This document shows positions 17,601-26,319 of a DNA stretch of 64,000 bases, in pieces. Location: the NCBI RefSeq assembly GCF_014982975.1, contig NZ_JADCKL010000002.1, positions 124,001-188,000 on the forward strand, written 5' to 3'. The notes under the pieces were generated by a model. That model was not told the DNA's origin and did not search any database. It saw only the letters and a program-made list of their open reading frames with translations. The position numbers and the translations under genes were made by a program. Position 1 is the first letter of the stretch. Each line of letters starts with the position of its first letter. Origin of the DNA: Claveliimonas monacensis. Lineage in GTDB: Bacteria; Bacillota; Clostridia; Lachnospirales; Lachnospiraceae.

Positions 17601-18508
17601 TTATACGATGTATAGCGTCCGCCGCTGATCTTCAGGATCTCGTTTTGTTCCTGGAGCTCCCTGAGGGCTCTCTGGATCGTGATCTGACTGATGTCCGGAC
17701 ATGCTTCCATCAGCTCGGACTTGGTGATGCTGCCGGGATGATTCCTGACAGCCTCACACACCCTCTCTTTTTTGGATACTCCACTGCAAAGAGGGGCTGT
17801 CCTCAGAGAGAACTCTCTGTATGTCTCCCGCAGCGCGCAGAGGAAGCCTGTCACCGCCCCATGCAGGCTTCCGGGCGATTCCGCCAGCCCCAGAAGGCCC
17901 TCTTCCAGGCATGTGTAGCTGATCACATTGTGTCCGGAACGATACAGCAGCAGCCGGGCGAGGAGGCAGAAAAGACGCCGGTTCCCTCTCCGAAAGGGGC
18001 GGGCGGCCAGAAAGTCAAAAAGGAATACGGAAGTCAGCAAAAGCGGCTCCGTCCCGCCCGCATTGAGCAAATCCTCATATATCCGGCAGTCCTCCTCTAT
18101 ATCCGACATCCTCCGGCTGTCCCGCGGCCCCTTTCCCTGTCTCGTGGCCAGCTTTTTCTGGAACTCTGTCAGCAGAGGAAGGCCCATCTGCAGATACCTG
18201 TAGTCATTGCGGATCATCTCAAGCGCATCCCTGTACCCCGCCGCCTCCTTCTCCCCTTCCGTCACAGGGATCGTCTTATTCTGAGCCAGCTTTTTCAGGC
18301 GCCCCCTGGATACCGCAGCCCCTGACAGCCTGCATGAGGCGTCTATGCTCCTGACTCTGGCATCTGCCTCCAGGTATACAAGGACATCCGCCCCCTCTTT
18401 TTCCAGGAACGATTGTCTGCCCCTGCACTCATAAATTTGGGCAAGCAGAAGCACGATGTCCTGGGTGAGCAGACTGCGGCACCTTTTTTCATAAGTATCC
18501 TTTTCCAC
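17582..18508 (-). CDS. Fic-domain-like protein with lost active site and C-terminal winged helix
   Basis: The protein has 308 residues and starts at GTG. The body resembles Fic (AMP-transferase fold) proteins: GRLKKLAQNKTIP...AAGYRDALEMI matches the Fic N-terminal region, and residues 170-178 align with the HPFxDGNGR core as RPFRRGNRR. The catalytic His is Arg, the metal-binding Asp is Arg, and the second Gly is Arg. The inhibitory SxxxEG motif is also not intact (SCRLSGA). The C-terminal 75 residues look like a winged helix (KSELMEACPDISQITIQRALRELQ). AMPylation is unlikely; a regulatory or nucleotide-sensing role is more plausible. It pairs with the degraded methylase downstream. Confidence 0.65.
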   Translation of the reverse strand: MEKDTYEKRCRSLLTQDIVLLLAQIYECRGRQSFLEKEGADVLVYLEADARVRSIDASCRLSGAAVSRGRLKKLAQNKTIPVTEGEKEAAGYRDALEMIRNDYRYLQMGLPLLTEFQKKLATRQGKGPRDSRRMSDIEEDCRIYEDLLNAGGTEPLLLTSVFLFDFLAARPFRRGNRRLFCLLARLLLYRSGHNVISYTCLEEGLLGLAESPGSLHGAVTGFLCALRETYREFSLRTAPLCSGVSKKERVCEAVRNHPGSITKSELMEACPDISQITIQRALRELQEQNEILKISGGRYTSYKWNEER

Positions 18509-18574
18509 CCTCTATCCCCCTTTCTATGTCCTGATTATATCATCAAATCTGCGGCACGGCATGCTCCCGCCCAT

Positions 18575-18614
18575 TTTTAATTTAATCATTTTATCAGATT
18601 TGATTAAATTAAAA
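18575..18614. repeat. AT-rich 14-bp perfect inverted repeat
   Basis: TTTTAATTTAATCA (18575-18588) and TGATTAAATTAAAA (18601-18614) flank 12 bases. It overlaps the stop codon of the sodium symporter gene and lies upstream of the Fic-like gene. A second repeat pair (ATCAAATCTG at about 18542-18551 and CAGATTTGAT at about 18595-18604) interleaves with it. The AT-only stem is a poor terminator, so an operator for the Fic-like/HsdM-like pair is possible. A -10-like TATAAT (minus, 18534-18539) follows. Confidence 0.4.
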
Positions 18615-19997
18615 CCCGTAAAAAAACAGGGGAGCTGAAGGGGCGGGAGCCCCTAGCCAATCCCCCCCGTTGAGCGCCCCCAGGACAAACACGGCGATGG
18701 TGAGAATACAGAATACATATTTGTAGAGAGGATAATACCATTTTCCGATGGGATGCTTCCTCCCCGTGGACACAGCTTCCTCCACCGCTCTCCTGCCCCA
18801 TACCCAGGCGAACATGATTCCTGCAAGCCCGGCTCCCAGAGGGCAGATGTAGATGGACACAAAGTCCATCCACTGGGAGACGATCCCCTGGATACACAGG
18901 GAGACTGCCGCTCCCACCGCCGCAATGACAATGACAGCCTTTGCCCGTCCAAACTTCAGGTTGTCCTGGAGCGTGGCCACCGGCGCCTCATAGAGATTGA
19001 CAAGGGAGGTAAGCCCGGCAAACAGGGCCGCCAGGAAAAAGATGAACATGACGATCTGTCCTCCGGGCATGGTGGAGAACAGGTGGGGCAGAGAGATGAA
19101 CATCAGGCCCGGCCCGCTCTCGGAGAGCACAGCCCCCGTAGTGGCCATGGCGGGAATGATGACCAGGGCCGCCAGCATGGCCGCGCAGGTGTCGCAGATC
19201 GCCACCGTGATGGCGGAGCTCACCGTGTCCTCCTTGTCCGACAAGTAAGAGCCGTAAATGATGGTCCCGTTGCCCGCCAGAGACAGAGAGAAGAAGGACT
19301 GCCCCAGGGCAAACACATACAGCATGGGGTCCTTAAAGGCCTCCGGCCGGATGGTGAACATCCACCTGTAACCGTCCGCCGCCCCTGGCTGAAGAGCCAC
19401 GTAGACTGCCAGACCGATAAAAAGCACATAAAAGACAGGAATCATAACCTTGTTGGCCTTCTCGATCCCGCTGCTGATCCCCGCCGCCATGATGACAAAT
19501 GTGATCACCAGGACAATGATAAGCCACATGTTATTTCCAAAGGAACTGGCCATCTGTCCAAAGGACGCCGCAAATCCGTCTACACTGTCGGATTTCAGCA
19601 CAGACCCGGTGATGCTCCCGGTCATATATTTGACGATCCAGCTCACCACCACAGAGTAGCCAATGGCAAGCGCCAGTGCCCCCAGCATGGGAATGGCACC
19701 TATGGCACGTCCGATGTTTCGTTTGCTCTCCCCTCTGGAAGCGCAGGCAGTGCCGAAGGCCTCCACAGGGCCAGACCGCACGGCCCTTCCAAAGCTCATC
19801 TCCCCCACAACTCCTGAAAAGCCAAGCAGCACATCAAAGATCAGGTACACCAGCAGAAAAGAACCCCCGTAAGTCGCCATGCGGTATGGGAAAAGCCAGA
19901 TATTTCCCATACCCACCGCTGAGCCTACGCAGGCAAGGATAAACCCGGTCTTTGAATTCCACCACTCTCGCTTCTGTGATCCATTTGTATTCTTCAT
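18609..19997 (-). CDS. Sodium-dependent transporter, NSS/SNF family
   Basis: This is a Na+-coupled symporter for amino acids or related amines, of the neurotransmitter:sodium symporter family (LeuT fold). It has about 462 residues and 11-12 membrane helices. Helix 1 carries the Na+-site signature (GSAVGMGNIWLFPYRMATYGG). I place the start at 19997 because AAGGAG lies six bases before it; a longer reading to 20114 would add a basic, non-membrane tail with no SD. The substrate cannot be read from the sequence. It appears monocistronic or follows the zinc-ribbon gene. Confidence 0.88.
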   Translation of the reverse strand: MKNTNGSQKREWWNSKTGFILACVGSAVGMGNIWLFPYRMATYGGSFLLVYLIFDVLLGFSGVVGEMSFGRAVRSGPVEAFGTACASRGESKRNIGRAIGAIPMLGALALAIGYSVVVSWIVKYMTGSITGSVLKSDSVDGFAASFGQMASSFGNNMWLIIVLVITFVIMAAGISSGIEKANKVMIPVFYVLFIGLAVYVALQPGAADGYRWMFTIRPEAFKDPMLYVFALGQSFFSLSLAGNGTIIYGSYLSDKEDTVSSAITVAICDTCAAMLAALVIIPAMATTGAVLSESGPGLMFISLPHLFSTMPGGQIVMFIFFLAALFAGLTSLVNLYEAPVATLQDNLKFGRAKAVIVIAAVGAAVSLCIQGIVSQWMDFVSIYICPLGAGLAGIMFAWVWGRRAVEEAVSTGRKHPIGKWYYPLYKYVFCILTIAVFVLGALNGGDWLGAPAPSAPLFFYGF

Positions 19998-20133
19998 CAT
20001 TTTCTCCTTCTCATTTTCCCGGCATCCGCTGCCTTTTTTCTGCACAAAAGAAGGCCGCCGTACCGAGTGGACATGCCGCCGGCGCAGCGCCTTCCTTAAA
20101 TCTCTCTGTCTCATGATTCAATTCCGGACAAGG

Positions 20134-21240
20134 TCAGTACCTGTCGTAGTACCCCAGATAATCCTCCGACACGATGGTCTCACTGGGCACCAACTCCAGT
20201 TCCAGCTCCTCATCCGTGTTGGAAAACACCGCCCCCTGAGGCAGCACCACATTCCTATATATGCTCTCCGTCTCGGAGCTGTCAGTGAGCCACGGGTACA
20301 GTGTCTGAAGTTCATTCCCCTCCTGATCGCAGATGGTGATCTCCGGGGCCCCATAGCCAGAGACTGCCGAAAGATCGTACACACCCGCCGGGAAATCCTC
20401 CCCCACTGTCAGCGTCTGCCCACCGCTGATGCGGACGCTCTCTGTCAGAGGATTGGGCAGCCCGCCCGTCGTCTGTTCGGCCTGGGCATTGTCCGCCGAC
20501 AGCGTCAGATAGCCATCGCCCGATATAGATACCACCGCCCCTGTATAGAGACGGATGTCATCCACACTGGTGACCTCGTCATCCACAGACTCATAGAGAT
20601 AGATCCCGTTCTCCGCATCGTCCACAGACAGGGAGATATAGTTGTCCCCCTGGCCTTCCATCACATAAGTCCCCTCCGGTATATGTACACCGACCACGTA
20701 ATCTCCCTGGGCAAACTGCTGGGAATAGCTCACCCCGTCGGCAGGGATCTCCCTGGTTACATAGGCATAGGGGTCATAATCATAGTCCTCATAACTCTCA
20801 TAGTCTGTATAACTGTCATATTGACTCTCATCGATGTACTGGTCCACCAGCGGGAAAATGACCGACACCACGATCACCAGAATGATAATGACTGTAACGA
20901 GCTTACCCACCCTGGACCTTCTGTCCCGCTTTTCCCCCTCTATATAAGTATTGTAAGGCTGGGCCTTTTTCCGGCTCCTGCCGGATCTGGCCCTGCTGCC
21001 GGATGACTGTGCCAGCGCGCTCCGTTCCTTCTCTTTCTGCTCCCTCTCCTGCCTGGAGCGGTCTTTGCGTCTGCTGTCATACTCGGGCTGATGCACATGA
21101 GTCAGGGGCTGCCCGTCACAGCTGCTCCGGTTGACCCGGTAATGTTTCTCTGATTTGTTGTTGTCCAGACCGCACTCTGTACATACGTTTCCGCTGTCCA
21201 GCTTCCCTCCGCACAGGCTGCACCGCTCTTTAAAAAACAT
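20134..21240 (-). CDS. Membrane-anchored zinc-ribbon protein, unknown function
   Basis: The protein has 368 residues. An N-terminal C4 zinc ribbon (CSLCGGKL...CTECGL) is followed by a basic, Arg/Ser-rich linker, one membrane helix (LVTVIIILVIVVSVIFPLV, about residues 113-131), an Asp/Tyr-rich spacer (YDSYTDYESYEDYDYDPY) and an extracytoplasmic part with two similar beta-rich modules. The first has YVVGVHIPEGTYVMEGQG and the second TVGEDFPAGVYDLSAVSG, so it looks like an internal duplication. A cytoplasmic ribbon with an outside sensor-like domain suggests signalling or envelope sensing. Two XRE genes lie upstream on the same strand. Confidence 0.75.
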   Translation of the reverse strand: MFFKERCSLCGGKLDSGNVCTECGLDNNKSEKHYRVNRSSCDGQPLTHVHQPEYDSRRKDRSRQEREQKEKERSALAQSSGSRARSGRSRKKAQPYNTYIEGEKRDRRSRVGKLVTVIIILVIVVSVIFPLVDQYIDESQYDSYTDYESYEDYDYDPYAYVTREIPADGVSYSQQFAQGDYVVGVHIPEGTYVMEGQGDNYISLSVDDAENGIYLYESVDDEVTSVDDIRLYTGAVVSISGDGYLTLSADNAQAEQTTGGLPNPLTESVRISGGQTLTVGEDFPAGVYDLSAVSGYGAPEITICDQEGNELQTLYPWLTDSSETESIYRNVVLPQGAVFSNTDEELELELVPSETIVSEDYLGYYDRY

Positions 21241-21331
21241 AATCCCGCCCTCCTTGTCCCCTCTGTCTGACAGAACTCTATCTTAACAAGAAGTATACCA
21301 TACTGCGGGCTGTTTTTGCACCCTTGCCCGG

Positions 21332-21547
21332 TTAAAATTTTCTTCCTACAAGGTCATCCAGGCTCACCTCGAAAACATCCGCCATCCTGCAGAGTATAAA
21401 GATATCCGGAGTCCTTTTGCTGTGCTCATACGAAGAAAGGGATGTCCTGTCTACCCCTATCTTTGCCGCCAGCTGACGCTGTGTCATATTCTTTTCAAGC
21501 CGGAGCAGGCGTATGCGAGCTCCGACTCTGCACTCCTCCGTCCTCAT
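21332..21547 (-). CDS. Small XRE-family helix-turn-helix regulator
   Basis: This is a 71-residue single-domain Cro/CI-type DNA-binding protein: RLLRLEKNMTQRQLAAKIGV...SLSSYEHSKRTPDIFILCRMADVFEVSLDDLVG. It has no sensor domain. It lies two bases downstream of a second XRE gene, so both are in one transcript. Targets are unknown; it may control the zinc-ribbon gene 90 bases further on. Confidence 0.88.
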   Translation of the reverse strand: MRTEECRVGARIRLLRLEKNMTQRQLAAKIGVDRTSLSSYEHSKRTPDIFILCRMADVFEVSLDDLVGRKF

Positions 21548-21549
21548 CT

Positions 21550-21912
21550 TTACATGTTTTCCTCCAGGTTTTCTTTCATGTCACGGATCATGCGCCGGAT
21601 GATCTTCAGCTGGGCGCCGTCAAGCTGTTCCAGCTCCTGTGATATCTCGCCGAGGTAAACGCTCCCGGAATCCTCCAGGCTGTCACACAGAAGGTGGTCT
21701 GTCGTTGTCCCCAGCGCATTTGCCGCCTTCACCACAAAATCCAGGCTCGCTTTTGTACTGCCATTTTCCACATGGCTGATGTGGGGAATGGAATACTCTA
21801 TTTCATAAGACAGGTCCTGCTGGGACATATCTCTCATCTTCCGTATTTCTTTCAGCCTCTTCCCAAGCATTTTATAATCCATGATCTCTACCTCCGGCGC
21901 TTGTACATCCAT
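21550..21912 (-). CDS. XRE-family regulator with C-terminal helix
   Basis: This 120-residue protein has an XRE helix-turn-helix (RLKEIRKMRDMSQQDLSYEIEYSIPHISHVENG, with the recognition helix in the ISHVENG region) and a C-terminal helical tail (LEQLDGAQLKIIRRMIRDMKENLEENM) likely to dimerise. An internal Met (MDYKMLGKRL, residue 11) is an alternative start. It is co-transcribed with the smaller XRE gene. Confidence 0.88.
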   Translation of the reverse strand: MDVQAPEVEIMDYKMLGKRLKEIRKMRDMSQQDLSYEIEYSIPHISHVENGSTKASLDFVVKAANALGTTTDHLLCDSLEDSGSVYLGEISQELEQLDGAQLKIIRRMIRDMKENLEENM

Positions 21913-21980
21913 TTTATTAGAAAGCGTTTTCTTTTAACATGCACCATAGAGATACTTATATGTATATACTTTAAAATGAA

Positions 21981-22046
21981 GTTAAAAAAAATTTCTCCAC
22001 TGACTTTCCGCTTTTACATCACCGGAATTGCCAATGGAGAAATTTT
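21981..22046 (-). terminator. Intrinsic terminator downstream of the CLC channel
   Basis: On the minus strand AAAATTTCTCCA pairs perfectly with TGGAGAAATTTT across a 35-base loop and runs into a T tract (plus-strand A-run 21984-21991). The loop is long for a terminator, but the stem and T-run are good. Confidence 0.6.
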
Positions 22047-22124
22047 CTCTCTTATATTTTCGAGCTGCCCTCCTGCAGCTTGCCGCATATGCGCAGCAGA
22101 GCCTGTGCGTCCTCTTCTCGCTTC

Positions 22125-23687
22125 TTATCTGACGCAGATCTTCTCCATCTTCTCTATCACATCCGCGCTGTCGAATTCATCTGCCATGACTACCAGGCTG
22201 TCCCCCGGAAAGAGCCTTGTGCTTCCCTTGGGGATCAGCTCCCTGTCTCCTCTTTTTACTGCCACGAGAAGACTGTCCCGGGGCCATTCCAAATCCCGCA
22301 CCAGTTTCCCGGAAGCCGCTGATCCCTGGCTCACCACAAACTCCCGCAGGATCTTCTCTCCGCTCTCCTTCACCTGCTCCCCTCTTCTTTTCAGGAGTCC
22401 CGCGAGCAGGCTCTCGTATATGGGCTCTGATTTCAGCAGAGAGGCCACGATATAGGCACAGATGGAAACCACAGCCAGGGAAAAGAGCTGGCTCACTGTC
22501 CCCGTCATCTCAAAGATCAGGATGATCCCTGTCAGGGGGGCACGCACAATGGCTGTAAAATAGCCCGCCATAGCAAGAAGCACAAAGTTGTTCAGATAGA
22601 TCATGTCAATGCCGAAAATCCAGTTCCCGGCCTGAGCAAAGATCCCGCCAATAAAGGCGCCGATGATGAGCAGCGGAAAGAAGATCCCTCCCGGAGCCCC
22701 CGATCCAAAGCTGACTGCCGAGAATAGGAAACGGCCAGTCACCAGAAACAGCATCGTGCCCGCAGCCATTCCTCCTGCTGTCAATTCTTCCACAAGGCTG
22801 TGCCCTGTCCCCAGGAGCTGAGGAGCTACAAGCCCCAGGACCCCCGCCAGCAAAAAGGGGATCAGGATCTTTCCCGCAGTGGACAGCCCCGGAATATGGT
22901 TGTACAGGGACTGGACTTTCAATGTGAACCAGTTGTAGAACACTCCGAGAAGTCCCAGCACACATCCCAGCAGGACGAGAAGCCCATAATACTCCGGAGG
23001 CAGTGTCTCTGTCAGTGTAAACTGAAAGACCGAGTCCGTCCCCAGCACGGCTGTACACAGAAAATCCGCCGTCAGGGACGCGGACATGACAGACAGCAGC
23101 ACGGACACCGAAAAATTCTTGTGCACCTCCTCCAGGGAGAACATGACTCCCGCCAGGGGCGCGTGAAAGGCGGCTGCCAGCCCGGCGCTGGCCCCGCATG
23201 TCAAAAGATATCGCTCCTCCGTCTTTCCCCTGTCAAGATATCTGGAAGCGCCCTTTCCCACCATGGCTCCCAGCTGTATGGAAGGGCCTTCCCGCCCCAG
23301 GGCCAGCCCGCCCAGTATACAGAGAAAGCCTCCTACGAACTTGGCGGGGAGCACACGCCACCACGTCTGGTCGATCTTTCCGATCATCTCCCCCTCCAGC
23401 TGGGGAATACCGCTGCCGGATATGAGGGGCTCAAAGTCAACCAGCTTTGCCACCAGAAGAGCCAGCAGGACCAGCACTCCGAACCACAGAAGGATCCACA
23501 GGGGCTTTCCCGTTATAAAATCCTGGATCATTTGCAGCCATCGTCCGGCATTTTCCAGGAGCAGCCGGTAGAGCAGGACCACCAGGCCGGCAATGCCGCC
23601 CACAATGATACCCTCTCCGATCAGAATGACCTGAAAATGTTCCGCCCGCCGGATGGTCGCGGATATACCTTTTTTCTCTTCATCCAT
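22125..23687 (-). CDS. CLC-family chloride channel/antiporter with TrkA-C domain
   Basis: The protein has 520 residues. The CLC core of about 430 residues has the selectivity-filter motifs GSGIPQLEGE, GREGPSIQLGA (with the gating Glu) and GAPGGIFFPLL. The C-terminal 75 residues (GKLVRDLEWPRDSLLVAVKRG...LFPGDSLVVMAD) are a TrkA-C ligand-binding domain, common in bacterial CLC proteins and thought to regulate them. The gating Glu suggests a Cl-/H+ antiporter. The filter is the chloride type rather than the fluoride (CLC-F) type, and no fluoride riboswitch was recognised upstream. Confidence 0.9.
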   Translation of the reverse strand: MDEEKKGISATIRRAEHFQVILIGEGIIVGGIAGLVVLLYRLLLENAGRWLQMIQDFITGKPLWILLWFGVLVLLALLVAKLVDFEPLISGSGIPQLEGEMIGKIDQTWWRVLPAKFVGGFLCILGGLALGREGPSIQLGAMVGKGASRYLDRGKTEERYLLTCGASAGLAAAFHAPLAGVMFSLEEVHKNFSVSVLLSVMSASLTADFLCTAVLGTDSVFQFTLTETLPPEYYGLLVLLGCVLGLLGVFYNWFTLKVQSLYNHIPGLSTAGKILIPFLLAGVLGLVAPQLLGTGHSLVEELTAGGMAAGTMLFLVTGRFLFSAVSFGSGAPGGIFFPLLIIGAFIGGIFAQAGNWIFGIDMIYLNNFVLLAMAGYFTAIVRAPLTGIILIFEMTGTVSQLFSLAVVSICAYIVASLLKSEPIYESLLAGLLKRRGEQVKESGEKILREFVVSQGSAASGKLVRDLEWPRDSLLVAVKRGDRELIPKGSTRLFPGDSLVVMADEFDSADVIEKMEKICVR

Positions 23688-23754
23688 TGTCTCATTCCTC
23701 CGGGGATCATTTTATCATATCAGGGAGTGCTTTGCATTGCACTCACCTCAATTC

Positions 23755-24741
23755 TCAAACGGCCGATATCTCCTGCCAGGCGGGAAACCCGTAGGCGCTC
23801 CTGGCACTTTTCACCGCAGTCGTTATGGCCTCGCTCATGGCTTCCGCCGCCAATGTACCTACCAGATCCTGGTCAGCTGACACTTTTGTGCCATCCGCAG
23901 CTGCCACTGACACTGCGTAGATACTATCCCCGTCTGCCGAAGTGTGGACCGGCCTGATGGACCGGGCATAACCATCGTGAGCCATCCCCGCAATCTTACA
24001 GAGAGCGGGCTTCTGAAAATCCGCATTTGTCAGGATAATGCCTATGGTAGTATTGCCTGTAAATTTATTATCCACTACCCGGATATCCGCGCACATCAGC
24101 TCTTCTGTCAAACGGAAAGAATGCCTGTCCTCTGCCAACAGCCCCGCCAGTTTCTCTCCGCTTCTCCAGTCGTAAATGTCGCCCAGAGCATTGACCGCCA
24201 CTACTGCCCCCACCTGCAGATCCCCGATCTGCATAGCATAGCTGCCGATACCGGATTTCATGCAGTACTCCATACCTGCAAATTTTCCCACCGTAGCTCC
24301 GCAGCCCGCACCATAATTCCCGTCTCTGTAATTTCCTTCTTCCGCCATCAGACACGCCTCGTACCCCATGTTCCTGTCCGGTCTGGCTGACGGATTCCCT
24401 ACTGTAAGATCAAAAAGATCCGATTGACAAACAAGCGGGACCTTCGTCACACCCACGTCAAAACCAATCCCTTTTTCCTCCAGATACTGCATGACTCCAT
24501 CGGCAGCGCCCAGCCCAAAGGCACTCCCGCCTGCAAGGACCACCGCATGAATCGCCTGGGCGGCAGCCAACGGCTTCAGAAGTTCCGACTCCCTGGAAGC
24601 CGGGCCCCCGCCCCTTACATCCAGTCCAGCCGCCATTCCCTGTTCTGCAATAAATACCGTGCACCCGGTGCCCCCTTCTGGGTCCTGCGCCTGCCCGATC
24701 TTAATTCCGCTGATATCTTTTATACGAATCTTACGTTTCAT
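23755..24741 (-). CDS. P1/S58-family self-processing peptidase (DmpA/NylC-like)
   Basis: The protein has 328 residues. Family features are the N-terminal VFIAEQGMAAGLDVRGGGPAS, GGSAFGLGAADGVMQYLEE, the basic-Gly block NYGAGCGATVGK, and a GNTTIGIILTNA segment at about residues 233-244. In NylC-type members, autocleavage before a Thr in an Asn-Thr-Thr context makes the mature N-terminal nucleophile; the NTT here fits that. The enzymes cleave N-terminal residues or amides. No signal peptide is seen. It follows the hydrogenase gene by 20 bases. Confidence 0.87.
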   Translation of the reverse strand: MKRKIRIKDISGIKIGQAQDPEGGTGCTVFIAEQGMAAGLDVRGGGPASRESELLKPLAAAQAIHAVVLAGGSAFGLGAADGVMQYLEEKGIGFDVGVTKVPLVCQSDLFDLTVGNPSARPDRNMGYEACLMAEEGNYRDGNYGAGCGATVGKFAGMEYCMKSGIGSYAMQIGDLQVGAVVAVNALGDIYDWRSGEKLAGLLAEDRHSFRLTEELMCADIRVVDNKFTGNTTIGIILTNADFQKPALCKIAGMAHDGYARSIRPVHTSADGDSIYAVSVAAADGTKVSADQDLVGTLAAEAMSEAITTAVKSARSAYGFPAWQEISAV

Positions 24742-24761
24742 CTCTTTCCTTCCTGTCCGAC

Positions 24762-26225
24762 CTACCTGTGCATAGAAAAGGACTCTTCATCATAATGTTT
24801 CAGGTTATCGTAGATTCCTCTGTCGTCTGCCTCCCGGATCAGCGCATCCCTGGACTTCTTTGCCATCATCTGGTCTTTGAAGGAGCTGGGTCCTCCCACG
24901 CAGCCACCCTCACAAGCCATACCCTCGACAAAATCCTCCGGCAGGCGCCCTACCTTCATAAGGAGCAGGGCCTTCTTGCACTCCGCAGATCCGTTTGCCT
25001 TACAGACTTTGATATCCACATCGCTGCCGGACTCTTTCAGGCTCTCCAGCACCGCTGCTGTGACACCGCCGGAATTTCCAAATCGCTTGCCAAACACAGA
25101 GGACTCCTGATAGGTATTCTCCAACGGTTCCAGCCGCACACCTTTCGCCCGCATCATGGCCCGTATCTCGCTGTATGTAAGCACATAGTCTGCATTTCCC
25201 TCGATCTTCTGGTCCACCACCTCTGATTTCTTGGCCAGACAGGGACCGATAAACACAGTCACGGCCTCCGGATCCTTCGCCTTGATCAGACGGGACACGC
25301 CGCACATGGGAGACACGGTAGTGGAGATGGCATCGCTCAGCTCCGGATAATGTTTGCGCACCATGTTGACAAATCCGGGACAGCAGGATGTCACCTTCTT
25401 CTTGCCCTCCTCATAGGCTTCCCGCCACTCCTGCGCCTCGCTCTTGGCTGTCAGATCTCCTCCCAGCCCCACTTCTACAAATCCGGTAAAGCCCAGCTCT
25501 TCCATGGCTTTCTTCCAGCTGGCCATCGTGATCTCCTGGCCGAACTGTCCCTCTGTGGCAGGGGCCAGCATGGCATAGACATGCTTCCCGGACCGGATGG
25601 CATCGATCACATCCACGATCCATGTCTTGGAGCCGATCGCCCCGAAGGGGCAGCTGTGGATACACTTTCCGCAGCGGATACACTTTTCCTCATCAATGAC
25701 AGAGATGCCGTACTCGTCATAGGAGATGGCATCCACCGGACAGCTGAATTTGCACGGCCGCTTCAGATGGGCAATGGCATTGTAGGGGCAGGCCTCGGCG
25801 CACTTTCCACACTCCTTGCACTTGGAGGCATCGATGTGGGTGCGGTGGCGTCCCCTCTCGATGGCCCCGAATTTACAGGCATTCATACATGCCTTTCCCA
25901 GACAGTTCTGGCAGTTCTCCGTAACTGTGTAGCTGGAGATGGGGCAGTCCTCACAGGCGGAACTGATGACCTGGATCACATTTCCGTCATCCACCGGCCC
26001 CGGCGCCTTTCCCTCTGCCAGCCGCACTCTCTGCCGGATGATCTCCCTCTCCTTGTAAATGCAGCAGCGGAACTGCGCCGTCGGCCCGGGAATCAGGGTA
26101 AAGGGGATATCCTCCTTCCTCTCTTCCAGCTCCCCGGCAAATGCAAGCCTCGCCACTTCCTCCAGAACTGCATGTTTAATCTTGATCACATTAGCGTCTG
26201 CGTACTTCACTTTTTTCTCCTCCAT
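24762..26225 (-). CDS. Monomeric [FeFe]-hydrogenase, group B type
   Basis: This 487-residue ferredoxin-type hydrogenase would reduce protons or oxidise H2 in the cytoplasm. Residues 140-210 hold two [4Fe-4S] sites (CKECGKCAEACP and CIRCGKCIHSCP). More Cys near the N-terminus (CEDCPISSYTVTENCQNC) add a further cluster region. The H-cluster motifs are TSCCPGFV, GPCLAKKSE and MACEGGCVGGP, close to the group B variants. Maturation genes hydEFG are not in the window. A TM1266-type regulator of iron-only hydrogenases is at 52035-52280. Confidence 0.9.
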   Translation of the reverse strand: MEEKKVKYADANVIKIKHAVLEEVARLAFAGELEERKEDIPFTLIPGPTAQFRCCIYKEREIIRQRVRLAEGKAPGPVDDGNVIQVISSACEDCPISSYTVTENCQNCLGKACMNACKFGAIERGRHRTHIDASKCKECGKCAEACPYNAIAHLKRPCKFSCPVDAISYDEYGISVIDEEKCIRCGKCIHSCPFGAIGSKTWIVDVIDAIRSGKHVYAMLAPATEGQFGQEITMASWKKAMEELGFTGFVEVGLGGDLTAKSEAQEWREAYEEGKKKVTSCCPGFVNMVRKHYPELSDAISTTVSPMCGVSRLIKAKDPEAVTVFIGPCLAKKSEVVDQKIEGNADYVLTYSEIRAMMRAKGVRLEPLENTYQESSVFGKRFGNSGGVTAAVLESLKESGSDVDIKVCKANGSAECKKALLLMKVGRLPEDFVEGMACEGGCVGGPSSFKDQMMAKKSRDALIREADDRGIYDNLKHYDEESFSMHR

Positions 26226-26319
26226 AATTACTCATTCATTCTGCGTGTCAGATACCCGGATGCTGTATTTCTCTGCTTACAATCATATCATGTGAGCGTG
26301 TTTTTTTCCAGCAGCACCT

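Noticed and set aside
16167-18508. Type I restriction-modification system
   Set aside because: There are no hsdR or hsdS genes and the methylase motifs are degraded.
18575-18614. Intrinsic terminator of the sodium symporter
   Set aside because: The stem is AT-only and lacks a GC-rich part; it was kept as a possible operator instead.
22125-23755. Fluoride exporter with a fluoride riboswitch
   Set aside because: The CLC filter residues are of the chloride type and the 67 bases upstream are too short and do not match the riboswitch.
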